Below are positions 1 to 9,049 of a DNA stretch of 48,666 bases, piece by piece (the first letter of the stretch is position 1; every line of letters starts with the position of its first letter). The translations under genes were made by a program, and so were the position numbers. Source of the DNA: Candidatus Zipacnadia bacterium. Its GTDB lineage: Bacteria; Armatimonadota; Zipacnadia; JALGUG01. The notes under the pieces were generated by a model. The model was given only the letters and a program-made list of their open reading frames with translations, was not told where the DNA came from and ran no database searches. Where the stretch lies: assembly GCA_029820995.1 (NCBI GenBank), contig JALGUG010000003.1, positions 1 to 48,666 on the forward strand, given 5' to 3'.

Positions 1-17
1 CGAGAACGAACAAGAAG

Positions 18-416
18 GTGAGGTTGACGGATCCACGGCAGAGGCTTCACGAGGAGGAACTGACGGCAGCCATTATCGGCGCAGCGATTGAGGTCCATCG
101 GCATCTCGGACCGGGGCTCTTGGAATCCGCGTACGAGGAGTGCCTCTGCCGAGAGTTGGAGTTGCGGAGGATCGCCTTTGAGCGCCAGAAACCACTGCCA
201 CTGGAGTACAAGGGTGCGAGGCTCGATTGCGGCTATCGCATTGACTTGCTGGTGGAGGGCCGTGTAGTCGTTGAGGTCAAGGCGGTCGGAGCGCTGGCTC
301 CTATTCACGAGGCACAAGTGCTAACGTATCTGAAGTTGGCACAAGCAAAGGTGGGGCTACTCATCAACTTCAACGTTCCCGTCTTGAAGGCTGGCTTGAA
401 GAGGTTGGTCCAGTGA
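18..416 (+). CDS. GxxExxY family protein (PD-(D/E)XK-like)
   Basis: Short protein of 132 aa from a GTG codon. It carries the family signature G-L-L-E-S-A-Y, preceded by [12 protein letters not shown], then a D-x(n)-EVK pattern ([16 protein letters not shown]) as in PD-(D/E)XK nuclease folds, and ends with the usual L-I-N-F-N motif. Family function is unknown. The reading frame is open to the left window edge, so the true start may lie upstream, inside the repeat that flanks the gene. The stop lies 4 bp before the first full downstream repeat unit, and the 13 bases at the window start match a repeat segment, so the gene sits between repeat copies like a cargo. It is not obviously part of the nuo operon that follows. 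Confidence 0.85.
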   Translation: MRLTDPRQRLHEEELTAAIIGAAIEVHRHLGPGLLESAYEECLCRELELRRIAFERQKPLPLEYKGARLDCGYRIDLLVEGRVVVEVKAVGALAPIHEAQVLTYLKLAQAKVGLLINFNVPVLKAGLKRLVQ

Positions 417-420
417 GTTC

Positions 421-767
421 CTCCGTGTCTCTGTGGTGCCCAACTCGCCGTTCATCTGACCACGGAGACACCGAAAACACTGAGAACGGATAACACAATG
501 AATTTGTCATCCTTTGATTTTCTCCGTGCTCTCCGTGTCTCTGTGGTGCCCAACTCGCCATTCATCTCACCACGGAGACACTGAGTGCACCGAGAACGAA
601 CAACAGAATCAATTTGTGGTCATTTGATTTTCTCCGTGCTCTCCGTGTCTCTGTGGTGCCCAACTCGCCGTTCATCTGACCACGGAGACACCGAGAACAC
701 TGACAACGGATAACACAATGAATCCTTCGTCCCTTGATCTTCTCCGTGCTCTCCGTGTCTCTGTGGT
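421..767. repeat. 110-bp direct repeat, three copies plus a partial fourth
   Basis: Units start at 421, 531, 641 and 751 with an exact 110-bp spacing. Each begins CTCCGTGTCTCTGTGGT and contains an inverted, near-complementary segment (ACCACGGAGACAC) about 21 bp later, so each unit can form a hairpin. Units 1 and 3 resemble each other more than unit 2. Bases 1-13 of the window are identical to 591-603 in unit 2, so a further copy lies to the left of the GxxExxY gene. The array fills the gap between that gene and nuoM; short open frames in it are not genes. Confidence 0.9.
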
Positions 768-795
768 TTCAAATTCAGCATGAGGGTGCAAGCCT

Positions 796-2328
796 ATGGG
801 GATTCCGCTGTTAACGCTGCTAACGTTTAGCCCGGTCTTGGGCATCATCCTCCTGCTCTTTGTGCCTCCGGAGCGGCGCCGCAGCATGTGGGCCATCGCC
901 CTGCTGTTCAGTGCTGTGCCCCTGGCGCTCAGTCTCATCGCCTGGGGGCTGTTTGAGCCCCAGGCGACGGGTATGCAACTGGAGGAGGGGCCCTACGAGT
1001 GGATCCCCGCGGCCCGTGTCACCTACCATCTCGGCGTTGACGGGCTCAGCTTGCCGCTGGTGGTGCTGACCACGCTACTCACCTTCCTGTCCATCCTGTA
1101 CTCCACTGGCAGCATTACCGAGCGCGTGAAGGAATACTGCATCTTCTTCCTCCTGCTGGAGGTCGGGATGCTCGGCGTGTTCTGCTCGCTGGACTTCTTC
1201 CTGTTCTACGTCTTCTGGGAGATTGGCCTGGTGCCGATGTACTTCCTCATCGGCATCTGGGGCGGACCGCAGAAGGAATACGCTGCGATCAAGTTCTTTC
1301 TGTATACCCTGTTCGGCAGTCTGGCCATGTTGCTGGCGATTCTGGCCCTCTACTTCAAGTGTGAGCCGCATACCTTCAACATGCTGGAGATCATCCGCCA
1401 GAACCCCTTCGCCGGCAACGTGGTGCACGGCGGCTTGGTGTTCTGGGGACTGTTCCTCGGCTTTGCGATCAAGGTCCCGCTCTGGCCCTTCCACACGTGG
1501 TTGCCCCTGGCGCACACCGAAGCGCCCACCGCGGGCAGCGTCGTGCTGGCCGGCGTCTTGCTGAAGATGGGGACCTACGGCTTCGTTCGCGTTAGCGTCC
1601 CGATGATGCCCGAGCAGGCCGTGCGCTACGCTTGGATCATCGCCATCCTGGCGCTGATCAGCATCATCTACGGGGCCCTGTGCGCCATGGCCCAGCAGGA
1701 CCTGAAGAAGCTCATTGCCTACTCCAGCGTCAATCACATGGGCTACGTGATGCTCGGCGTGGCGGCCGCCGTGGGCCTGCTCGGCGGCGGGTCGGCCGGC
1801 GAGGCGGTGCGTGCCACCCTTCGGAGCCGCGCCCTGGCTCTCAACGGCGCCGTCATGCAGATGGTCACCCACGGCATCATTACGGGCTCCCTCTTCTTGT
1901 TTGTGGGGGTCATCTATGAACGAGCCCACCTGCGCGACCTGGACAAGTTCGGCGGTCTGCGCCGCGTGATGCCCGTATACTTCGGCCTGTTCGCCATTGC
2001 CCTGTTCGCCTCGCTCGGCCTGCCCGGCCTGGCGGGCTTTGTCAGCGAATTCATGGTCTTTGTGGGATCCTTCGCCACGTACCCGCTAATCACGTGTCTG
2101 GCCGCGATCGGCATCATCGTGACCGCCGGCTATGTCCTGTGGGTTATCCAGCGCATCTTCCTGGGGGCACTCAACGAGCGGTGGGCCGGCCTGCCCGACA
2201 TGACTGCCGTGGAGGTCGCCTCCGTAGCCCCCCTGACGGTTCTGATGTTCTTGATCGGCGTGTACCCGCGCTGGATCGTCGGGATGATAGATGTCGCAAT
2301 GACGCATCTGATTCAGGCCATTCAGTAG
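796..2328 (+). CDS. nuoM: NADH-quinone oxidoreductase subunit M (NuoM/ND4)
   Basis: Antiporter-like proton-pumping subunit of respiratory complex I, 510 aa and almost entirely transmembrane. Hallmarks are the buried Glu of FWEIGLVPMYF (about E142), the Lys of FAIKVPLWPFHTWLPLAH (about K226), the HTEAPTAGSVVLAGVLLKMG stretch, and LKKLIAYSSVNHMGY. Length is normal for the family. The ATG is preceded by GAGGG about 9 nt upstream. nuoN follows after 59 bp. Other nuo subunits are not downstream, so they presumably lie left of the window, beyond the repeat array, or elsewhere. Confidence 0.97.
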   Translation: MGIPLLTLLTFSPVLGIILLLFVPPERRRSMWAIALLFSAVPLALSLIAWGLFEPQATGMQLEEGPYEWIPAARVTYHLGVDGLSLPLVVLTTLLTFLSILYSTGSITERVKEYCIFFLLLEVGMLGVFCSLDFFLFYVFWEIGLVPMYFLIGIWGGPQKEYAAIKFFLYTLFGSLAMLLAILALYFKCEPHTFNMLEIIRQNPFAGNVVHGGLVFWGLFLGFAIKVPLWPFHTWLPLAHTEAPTAGSVVLAGVLLKMGTYGFVRVSVPMMPEQAVRYAWIIAILALISIIYGALCAMAQQDLKKLIAYSSVNHMGYVMLGVAAAVGLLGGGSAGEAVRATLRSRALALNGAVMQMVTHGIITGSLFLFVGVIYERAHLRDLDKFGGLRRVMPVYFGLFAIALFASLGLPGLAGFVSEFMVFVGSFATYPLITCLAAIGIIVTAGYVLWVIQRIFLGALNERWAGLPDMTAVEVASVAPLTVLMFLIGVYPRWIVGMIDVAMTHLIQAIQ

Positions 2329-2333
2329 CACCT

Positions 2334-2358
2334 TGTAGGAGCGGCTTCAGCCGCGATG
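2334..2358. repeat. REP-like hairpin between nuoM and nuoN
   Basis: The segment GTAGGAGCGGCTTCAGCCGC contains a perfect hairpin, GCGGCT-TC-AGCCGC, at 2341-2354. This motif resembles short dispersed REP-like elements seen in several proteobacterial genomes. Only one copy is in this window, so dispersal here is unproven. It lies in the 59-bp nuoM-nuoN spacer and could set mRNA stability or relative expression of the two subunits. Confidence 0.5.
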
Positions 2359-2387
2359 TCATTGCGCGGCGCAAGCGTGAGATTGAC

Positions 2388-3839
2388 ATGACCGGCTTCA
2401 CCTCTGATTTCGCCTTCTTCAAGCCCGAGCTGGCCATCGCGATCGGGGGTCTCTTGATGGTTATCCTCGACCTCGCGATGCCGGACCGTCATAAGAGCCT
2501 GATCCCCCTGGCCGGCCTGGCGGTCCTGGCGGCGGCAGCGACGCTTACAGTCCCGCTGCTCGTCGAGCCGGAGCGCCTGTTGTTCTTCGGCACCTACTCG
2601 CTGGACAGCTTCGGACTGGCCTTCAAGCTCCTGGCGCTGGTCTGCACCGGCGTCGTCATTGCCGCCGGCAGCGATTACTTCCGCGTGCGACCGGTCCTGC
2701 AGGGCGAGGTCTATGTCCTGCTTGTCTTTGGGGCTCTGGCGCTGGTCTTGCTGTCCTGTAGTGCCGACCTTATCACGGTCTATCTGTCGCTGGAGTTCGT
2801 TGGCATCATCTCATACGTCTTAGCCGGATACCTCAAATACAGCCGACGCTCCAACGAGGCTGCGCTCAAGTACTTCCTCTACGGTGCCACGGCCAGCGCC
2901 GTGATGCTCTACGGCATGTCGCTGCTGTATGGGGCTACCGGCACCACAAACTTGGCCGCCATCGCCCAGCACGTGTCGGCTCCGGCTGCTCCCACGGCCC
3001 TGGAGTTGACCGCCCTCGTGCTGCTGCTCGTCGGCTTCGGCTACAAGATCTCCATGGTGCCCTTCCACGCTTGGGCGCCTGACGTGTACGAGGGCGCCCC
3101 CACGCCGATCACCGCCTTCCTGTCGGTCGGCCCCAAGCTCGCCGGCTTCGCCGTTCTGGTGCGCGTCCTGGCCGTCGGCCTGGAGCCCTGGGCCGGCACG
3201 TGGGTGCTGCTCCTGGCGGGCGGCGCCGCCTTAACCATGTTTGTCGGCAATCTCGGCGCCCTGGCGCAGGTCAACATCAAGCGCATGTTGGCGTACTCCA
3301 GTATCGCTCACGCCGGCTGCATTCTGATCGGCGTTAGCGCCCTGGCCGCGGGAGCGCCCTGGGCCCTGCAGAGCATCATCCTTTACGCCGTCGCATACCT
3401 GTTCATGAATCTCGGCGCCTTTGCCGTCGCCATCAAGGTGGGCGAGGCCACCGGCACCGACGCCATCGCCGACTACGCCGGTCTGGCCCGTCGCTCTCCG
3501 GCCCTGGCGGGCGCGATGCTCCTCTTCCTGCTCTCGCTGGCCGGCATCCCGCCCCTGGCGGGCTTCGCCGCCAAGCTGTATGCCTTTGGCGCGGCCATTC
3601 AATCCCCCGGCCTATGGTGGCTGGCCGTCGTCGGCATCGTCAACAGTATCATCGCTCTGTTCTATTACATGAACGTAGTTCGACTGATGTATTTCGCCGA
3701 GCCGTCGGGGCCGTACGAACCCCAGCCCTCTCCGGCACTGAACGCCGTGATCGCCCTCACTGCGATTGCTACGGCGCTGACCGGAATGCTGCCGGCCGTT
3801 TACCAGTTCGCTCTGGGCGCGGCCCGGTTGATTTCTTGA
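2388..3839 (+). CDS. nuoN: NADH-quinone oxidoreductase subunit N (NuoN/ND2)
   Basis: Second antiporter-like membrane subunit of complex I, 483 aa from the ATG at 2388 (MTGFTSDFAFFKPEL). The frame is open further upstream, but that extension would read through the intergenic hairpin and does not look like NuoN. Key features are the Glu in VYLSLEFVGIISYVLAGYLK (about E136), the Lys of NEAALKYFLYGA (about K161) and the Lys of FGYKISMVPFHAWAPDVYEG (about K220), all conserved in proton-channel positions. Ribosome site is weak (GTGAG), so translation may depend on nuoM. rex follows after 63 bp. Confidence 0.96.
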   Translation: MTGFTSDFAFFKPELAIAIGGLLMVILDLAMPDRHKSLIPLAGLAVLAAAATLTVPLLVEPERLLFFGTYSLDSFGLAFKLLALVCTGVVIAAGSDYFRVRPVLQGEVYVLLVFGALALVLLSCSADLITVYLSLEFVGIISYVLAGYLKYSRRSNEAALKYFLYGATASAVMLYGMSLLYGATGTTNLAAIAQHVSAPAAPTALELTALVLLLVGFGYKISMVPFHAWAPDVYEGAPTPITAFLSVGPKLAGFAVLVRVLAVGLEPWAGTWVLLLAGGAALTMFVGNLGALAQVNIKRMLAYSSIAHAGCILIGVSALAAGAPWALQSIILYAVAYLFMNLGAFAVAIKVGEATGTDAIADYAGLARRSPALAGAMLLFLLSLAGIPPLAGFAAKLYAFGAAIQSPGLWWLAVVGIVNSIIALFYYMNVVRLMYFAEPSGPYEPQPSPALNAVIALTAIATALTGMLPAVYQFALGAARLIS

Positions 3840-3902
3840 CGCCCCGATGGCGCCACCCAGCTCCAAGCGGTCCGGTGAACCGCAGCGACGCAGGGGACTT
3901 GG

Positions 3903-4529
3903 ATGACTCGCAACCCGGATGTGCCCGAGGCCGCAGTCACCCGCCTGGCGGCCTACCTGGAAGCCCTGGAGCGCCTCGAGACCCAGGAAGTCGCAACGAC
4001 CTCCTCGGCCGAAATCGCGCGCCACGCTGGAGTGAACGCGGCGCAGGTCCGGAAGGACCTCTCATACTTTGGCGAGTTCGGACGTCCCGGACTGGGATAT
4101 GATGTGGCCAACCTGCGGCGGAGCCTGGCGCGGATCCTGCACCTCGACCGCGAGCACCTCGTGATCCTGCTCGGCTCCGGACGCCTGGGCACGGCCCTGC
4201 TCGGCTATCCCGGCCTCGCTCAGCGCGCCTTTCGCGTCGCGGGTGTCTTCGACAGTAGCCCCAGGGTAATCGGACAGGAGCTATGCGGCCATCGGGTGCT
4301 GGACGTTCGAAACCTACAGGAGTTCAACCGCGAACACGAGGTCAAAATCGGGATCATCTGCGTGCCCACAGCCCAAGCCCAGGCCGCGTGCGACCAGCTC
4401 GTTGCCGCGGGCATCAGGGCCATCCTGAACTTCGCTCCCGTGTCCCTGCGTGCACCGCCCCACGTGCTGGTCCGGCACGTGGATGTGACCCGGGAGCTGC
4501 AGGCTCTGGCCTACTACTTGGCGGACTGA
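3903..4529 (+). CDS. rex: Redox-sensing transcriptional repressor Rex
   Basis: DNA-binding repressor that reads the NADH/NAD+ ratio, 208 aa, full length. The N-terminal winged helix carries the recognition stretch AAQVRKDLSYFGEFGRPGLGY-like sequence (residues about 47-66). The Rossmann domain has the dinucleotide motif GSGRLGTAL (about 91-99) and the VFD..P element. The C-terminal domain-swap helix ends RELQALAYYLAD. It starts 63 bp after nuoN with AGGGGA as ribosome site, so it is probably in the nuo operon and may adjust NADH dehydrogenase expression. I did not find a Rex operator (TTGTGA-N6-TCACAA type) upstream of nuoM within the window. Confidence 0.96.
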   Translation: MTRNPDVPEAAVTRLAAYLEALERLETQEVATTSSAEIARHAGVNAAQVRKDLSYFGEFGRPGLGYDVANLRRSLARILHLDREHLVILLGSGRLGTALLGYPGLAQRAFRVAGVFDSSPRVIGQELCGHRVLDVRNLQEFNREHEVKIGIICVPTAQAQAACDQLVAAGIRAILNFAPVSLRAPPHVLVRHVDVTRELQALAYYLAD

Positions 4530-4697
4530 GCTTCGAGCAGCACGTTGGCTTACTGTGCCTGGCCGCCGAAGTCGGGTATCATCGAACGGGCTGAACGTGG
4601 CCGGCGCAGCCCGCGGGGGTGTTGTCGCTGTGGCCAGTGCGCTCAGACGTTCCCGCACCATCATCAACTACCGGACACGGAAGGCCGCTGAGCACCG

Positions 4698-5729
4698 ATG
4701 ACCAAGCCGACTGTTCCCCTGGCCGCCTCTCCGGCGCGGGCCTCCACAGCCCGACTTCTGCCCGCTTGCCTGCATCTGATCGCCCCGGACATCGCGCAGG
4801 TGGAGCAACGCCTGCAAGCCGAGGCCGCCAGTGCCAGCTCGATCGTCGCCGGCGTGCTGAGCCACATGCTGGGCGGCGGAGGGAAGCGTCTGCGCCCTGC
4901 GCTGGTCATCCTGTCGGGCCGCGCCTCGGGCACTCCGTGCGAGCGCCTGCTCGAGATGGCTGCCGCCGTGGAGATTGTTCATGTCGCCTCCATGATCCAC
5001 GACGACGTAGTGGACGCCGCCCAGGTCCGCCGCGGCCGTCCGACCGTCAACGTTCGCTGGTCCACCCAGGTCTCCGTCCTTGCCGCCGACTACCTGATCG
5101 CCCGCCTCTATGGCAAGCTGGCCCGGAGTGACGGCCGCTACGCTCTGGGGGTGCTCTGCCGGGCCGTGCGCCGCATGTGCGACGGCGAACTCGCTCACTT
5201 GCAGATCGGGCTCGAGGGCGACCTGGACGAGGAACGCTACTTCTCCATCGTCAGCGACAAGACCGGTGCGCTCATGAGCGCCTGCTGCAACATCGGCGCC
5301 CACACCGCTGGCGCCTCGCCCGGCCGACTTGAGGCCCTGCAGACGTACGGCGAGCGGCTGGGCACCGCCTTCCAGATCGTAGACGACATCCTCGACCTCA
5401 CCGGCGAACCCTCTAGCCTAGGCAAACCGACCTGCAACGATCTGCAGACGGGACATCTGACCCTGCCTATCATCCACGTCCGCCGGACGGGAACCCCCGC
5501 AGTGCAGGCCGAACTCCGGCGCCTGCTCCGGTCCGCGCAGCCGAAGAATTGTGCTCGCGTTGTCGCCCTGCTGAACCGCAGGGGCGGAATCGCGTACGCT
5601 CGGGCCGCGGCCCGGCGGTTCGCCGACCAGGCCCGCGAGGCACTGGGCGAACTCCCACCCTCGCCCGAGCGTCGCGCCCTCGAAGACTTGACGGACTACG
5701 TGGTATCCCGCGGCGAATCACCGGCATAG
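4698..5729 (+). CDS. Polyprenyl diphosphate synthase (IspB/HepT-like)
   Basis: Trans-prenyltransferase that chains isopentenyl diphosphate into the long prenyl diphosphate used for the quinone side chain. Seen at about residues 61-67 is GGKRLRP, then the first Asp-rich motif HDDVVD (102-106) followed by RRGRPTVN, the FSIVSDKTG element, and the second Asp-rich motif DDILD (229-233). Length of 343 aa is typical for the heptaprenyl/octaprenyl class; chain length cannot be read from sequence. It lies 168 bp behind rex, and the gap shows no gene. The position next to complex I genes fits menaquinone supply. Its 3' end overlaps the opposing siroheme gene by 34 bp. Confidence 0.93.
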   Translation: MTKPTVPLAASPARASTARLLPACLHLIAPDIAQVEQRLQAEAASASSIVAGVLSHMLGGGGKRLRPALVILSGRASGTPCERLLEMAAAVEIVHVASMIHDDVVDAAQVRRGRPTVNVRWSTQVSVLAADYLIARLYGKLARSDGRYALGVLCRAVRRMCDGELAHLQIGLEGDLDEERYFSIVSDKTGALMSACCNIGAHTAGASPGRLEALQTYGERLGTAFQIVDDILDLTGEPSSLGKPTCNDLQTGHLTLPIIHVRRTGTPAVQAELRRLLRSAQPKNCARVVALLNRRGGIAYARAAARRFADQAREALGELPPSPERRALEDLTDYVVSRGESPA

Positions 5730-6358
5730 CGGTCGAGTATCTGCCGGAGTTCGGCCTCGGCTGCTCCGCGATCGCCGGATCGCAGCAGTTCGAGCGCCCG
5801 GCACCGCAGCATCTCCTCCCACATTGCCCTGCGTCTCTCCCGCTCCGCCACCAGCACCCGAGCCTCCGCCCGCAGCTTCCCCAGTAGCGCCGCAAGCTGC
5901 CCGTACTCCTCGCCCCAATCTTGCTCCAGCCGACGGCGGATGTATCCCGCCAGGGCCGGGCTGGAGCCTGTGGTTGCCACGCCCAGCAGCAGCGGTCCGC
6001 GTCGCACCGTCGCCGGCACGAAGAAGCTGCACAGCTCCGGTCGGTCCACCACATTCACCAGCGCTCCGACCGCCTGCGCCTCCGCGTACACCTGCTCATT
6101 GACCTCCGGGCTGTCCGTCGCGCTGATCACCAGGAAGGCTCCGGACAAATCCCCCGTGCGATACGGCCGCCCAACATGTCGGACCCGACCGGCCCGCGCC
6201 AGACGCCCCAGCTCCTCACTCACCTGCGGTGCAATGACGCAGACCTCCGCCCCGGCCTCCAGCAGGTCCAGCACCTTCCTCTCGGCCACCGGTCCGCCGC
6301 CGACAACCGTGCACTGCTTCTGCTCCAGGTCCAGCACCACCGCATACCCGGTTCGCAT
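5696..6358 (-). CDS. Precorrin-2 dehydrogenase / sirohydrochlorin ferrochelatase (CysG N-domain type)
   Basis: Converts precorrin-2 to sirohydrochlorin with NAD+ and probably inserts iron to give siroheme or feed the siroheme-based heme route. The start at ATG 6358 gives 220 aa beginning MRTGYAVVLDLEQK, the usual N-terminus, followed directly by the nucleotide-binding CTVVGGGPVAERK. Further family motifs are VISATDSPEVN, NVVDRPELCSFFVPA and GVATTGSSPALAGYIR. An in-frame extension upstream is unlike the family and would cover the rpsR promoter region. No uroporphyrinogen methyltransferase domain is fused. The gene converges on the polyprenyl synthase. Confidence 0.9.
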   Translation of the reverse strand: MRTGYAVVLDLEQKQCTVVGGGPVAERKVLDLLEAGAEVCVIAPQVSEELGRLARAGRVRHVGRPYRTGDLSGAFLVISATDSPEVNEQVYAEAQAVGALVNVVDRPELCSFFVPATVRRGPLLLGVATTGSSPALAGYIRRRLEQDWGEEYGQLAALLGKLRAEARVLVAERERRRAMWEEMLRCRALELLRSGDRGAAEAELRQILDRYAGDSPRDTT

Positions 6359-6403
6359 CTGCCCGCAGCTCCGCTTCGCGCTTTTCCCGCGCAGCGCTCC
6401 CGC

Positions 6404-6432
6404 TTGACCACACTGCGCCATTCTGCTATAGT
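6404..6432 (+). promoter_or_regulatory. Sigma70-type promoter for rpsR
   Basis: TTGACC at 6404-6409 and TATAGT at 6427-6432 are separated by exactly 17 bp. Transcription would begin near 6439, giving a leader of about 93 nt before the GTG of rpsR. Confidence 0.8.
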
Positions 6433-6495
6433 AACGCCGTTGTGGCGGCCGGGACTGCCCGGTCGCTTCGGCCTTCTCGGGGCCGACCAAACAAC

Positions 6496-6513
6496 GGCGG
6501 CTTGTCAGCCGCC
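6496..6513 (+). promoter_or_regulatory. Leader hairpin just upstream of the rpsR ribosome site
   Basis: A perfect 7-bp stem, GGCGGCT-TGTC-AGCCGCC, ends 5 nt before the GAGGT ribosome site (6519-6523). There is no U-tract, so it is not a terminator. It could be a translational control element, for example autogenous control by S18, but this is speculative. Confidence 0.45.
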
Positions 6514-6531
6514 GGCGCGAGGTAGATCGCC

Positions 6532-6774
6532 GTGCGCAGACCCACCAGAGGTCGTTTCCGCAAGCGTCGCCGCAAGCCCTGCCGGTTTTGCATTGACCGT
6601 CAAGGCGCGGTGATTGACTACAAGAATGTCCGGCTGCTGCAGGAGTTCCTGGACGACCGCGGACGGATTCGCAAGGCCCGCCAGACCGGGACCTGCCGCA
6701 AGCACCAGCGCAAACTCAGTCGAGCCATCAAGCGGGCTCGCGAGGTCGCTTTGCTGCCCTACACGCTGGACTAG
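6532..6774 (+). CDS. rpsR: 30S ribosomal protein S18
   Basis: Small-subunit protein of the platform that partners S6, 80 aa from a GTG with GAGGT ribosome site. The S18 signature is plain: DYKNVRLLQEFLDDRGRI, followed by RQTGTCRKHQRKLSRAIKRAR and the ending LLPYT. It is the cysteine-containing form (CRFC near the N-terminus and a later Cys in TGTCRKHQ), which can bind zinc. Normally rpsR lies between rpsF/ssb and rplI; none of these is nearby, so it is an orphan copy, either the only one relocated or a second paralog. Confidence 0.96.
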   Translation: MRRPTRGRFRKRRRKPCRFCIDRQGAVIDYKNVRLLQEFLDDRGRIRKARQTGTCRKHQRKLSRAIKRAREVALLPYTLD

Positions 6775-6862
6775 CAGCGCTTTCAGAATCCTGTGAGCGC
6801 GACCGTCGTTGGTCGCCGAGAGTGTGGGATCGCCGGCGGCCTTCACCTACGGCGGTGGGAGG

Positions 6863-7234
6863 ATGCGGCGCGTGTCGGACCGAGAGCAGGCGCAGATCAA
6901 GACGTGGAAGCCCCCTCAGGCCGAGGGAGCCATGGTCGTTCAGATCAGCGGCGATCTGTCTGACGAGCAGGCTATCGCCGAGCTGGAGGCCACGATCCGC
7001 CGCTTGTTATCGCAGGGCCGCCGGCGGATTGTTCTGGACCTGTCCGACGCCACCTTCTTGAACACTCGGGCCATCGGGGCCATGGCGCAAGCGCAAAAGC
7101 GGGCCCGGGAGCGCGAAGGTGAACTGCGCATCGCGGGCGCGGCCGGCGACGTGTGGCGAGTGATCGAGATGGTTTGGCTCCACCGGATGATTCCCTGCCA
7201 CCGCGATGTCAAGGAAGCGCTGCGCAGCTTCTGA
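6863..7234 (+). CDS. STAS-domain protein (anti-sigma factor antagonist-like)
   Basis: About 123 aa from the ATG at 6863; a TTG at 6809 would add 18 residues of unlikely sequence. The ATG has GGGAGG almost touching it, so start choice is uncertain. The single domain matches the STAS fold: VVQISGDLSDEQAIAELEATIRRLL, then VLDLSDATFLNTRAIGAM, where the residue at the usual phospho-Ser position is Thr. Such proteins are switched by serine kinases in partner-switching circuits or act as scaffolds. No kinase or sigma factor gene is adjacent. It is downstream of rpsR and may share its transcript. Confidence 0.75.
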   Translation: MRRVSDREQAQIKTWKPPQAEGAMVVQISGDLSDEQAIAELEATIRRLLSQGRRRIVLDLSDATFLNTRAIGAMAQAQKRAREREGELRIAGAAGDVWRVIEMVWLHRMIPCHRDVKEALRSF

Positions 7235-7252
7235 CCGCCTCTTCTGTCGGGT

Positions 7253-7710
7253 CTATTCACCTCGCCGTCGGGTTGCCGTTTCCACTGCCGCTTGGACCGC
7301 GGCTCGCTCGTTGTCGTAGTGCAGGAGCTCGATCGCTTCCTCCGGACTGACCCATCGGGTGGCGTCAAACCGCTTCTCCCGCTCGACCAGGACATCGGCG
7401 CGCGGCCACAGCAGGAAGTGATGCACAGTCTTGGCCTGCCAGGCACCCGTCTTCGGGCTCCGGTATTCGTAGGAGCTCCGGGCGATCTGCGGCCCGACCT
7501 CAACCTGCAGCCCCGTCTCCTCCGCAGTCTCCCGTCGCGCCGTCTCCTCCAGACTCTCTCCCGGCTCGACCCGCCCCTTGGGCAACCGCCATAGCCCCTG
7601 GCCCCGGTGATGAATCACCAGCACTTCCAGGCGTCCGTTCACCCAGCGCACCGGCACTCCGCCGGCCGCCGTCCATTGCTTTGTCGGCCGCGTGGCCTCG
7701 TCTTTGCCGC

Positions 7711-7714
<4 letters not shown>
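7253..7714 (-). CDS. NUDIX hydrolase
   Basis: Hydrolase of nucleoside diphosphates linked to another moiety, 153 aa. The complete NUDIX box is present: G-x5-E-x7-RETAEE-x-G (GRVEPGESLEETARRETAEETG). LPKG before the box is common in Ap4A/ADP-sugar-type enzymes, but the substrate cannot be assigned. The ATG at 7714 overlaps the moxR stop by 4 bp (ATGA), so it is translationally coupled and the last gene of a four-gene operon. It converges on the STAS gene, 18 bp away. Confidence 0.9.
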
Positions 7715-8743
<1,029 letters not shown>

Positions 8744-8751
<8 letters not shown>

Positions 8752-9049
8752 GCTCGGTATCCCTTTCGCTTCGGTCTGCTCCACCCACTGCGCTGTGCAG
8801 GTTGTGTTCGTGAACCCACGACCCCGCCGGCACTGGCCTCGTGGTCCGGCCGATAACCTCTCCGTACTTGAAGACCGCCTCACCGGGCTCGAGGTTCACA
8901 AGCGCCACCTTGTGACCCTCCGGAATCCGTTCCCGAGCAGTAAGCGAGCTGCCGGCCGCCACCACCTTATCCCCCGCTTCGGCCGCTTCCAGCAGCGTCG
9001 CGACATTGTCTTTGGCGTCCACGACCAGAGCGCGCCTCAAGAACTCCAC
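8744..9049 (-). CDS. UxaA-family SAF-domain protein (altronate hydratase N-domain type)
   Basis: 101 aa matching only the small N-terminal SAF domain of the UxaA/GarD/SuyA family: DNVATLLEAAEAGD, IPEGHKVALVNLEPGEAVFKYGEVIG and AGSWVHEHNL. In that family the domain is either fused to or encoded beside a catalytic large subunit of about 400 aa that dehydrates sugar acids. No large subunit lies here. The start overlaps the methyltransferase gene by 13 bp and the end overlaps moxR by 8 bp, so it is locked in this operon. It may work with a large subunit elsewhere or have another role. Confidence 0.82.

Noticed and set aside
421-767. CRISPR array
   Set aside because: The spacing is regular, but the whole 110-bp unit including the would-be spacer is repeated, units are diverged, and no cas genes are present.
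400-795. Rex operator upstream of nuoM
   Set aside because: No TTGTGA-N6-TCACAA-like palindrome could be found between the repeat array and nuoM.
370-938. Short minus-strand proteins in the repeat array
   Set aside because: They are translations of the CACGGAGACAC repeats (HRDTEE and TETRRARR type strings), lack ribosome sites and overlap nuoM.
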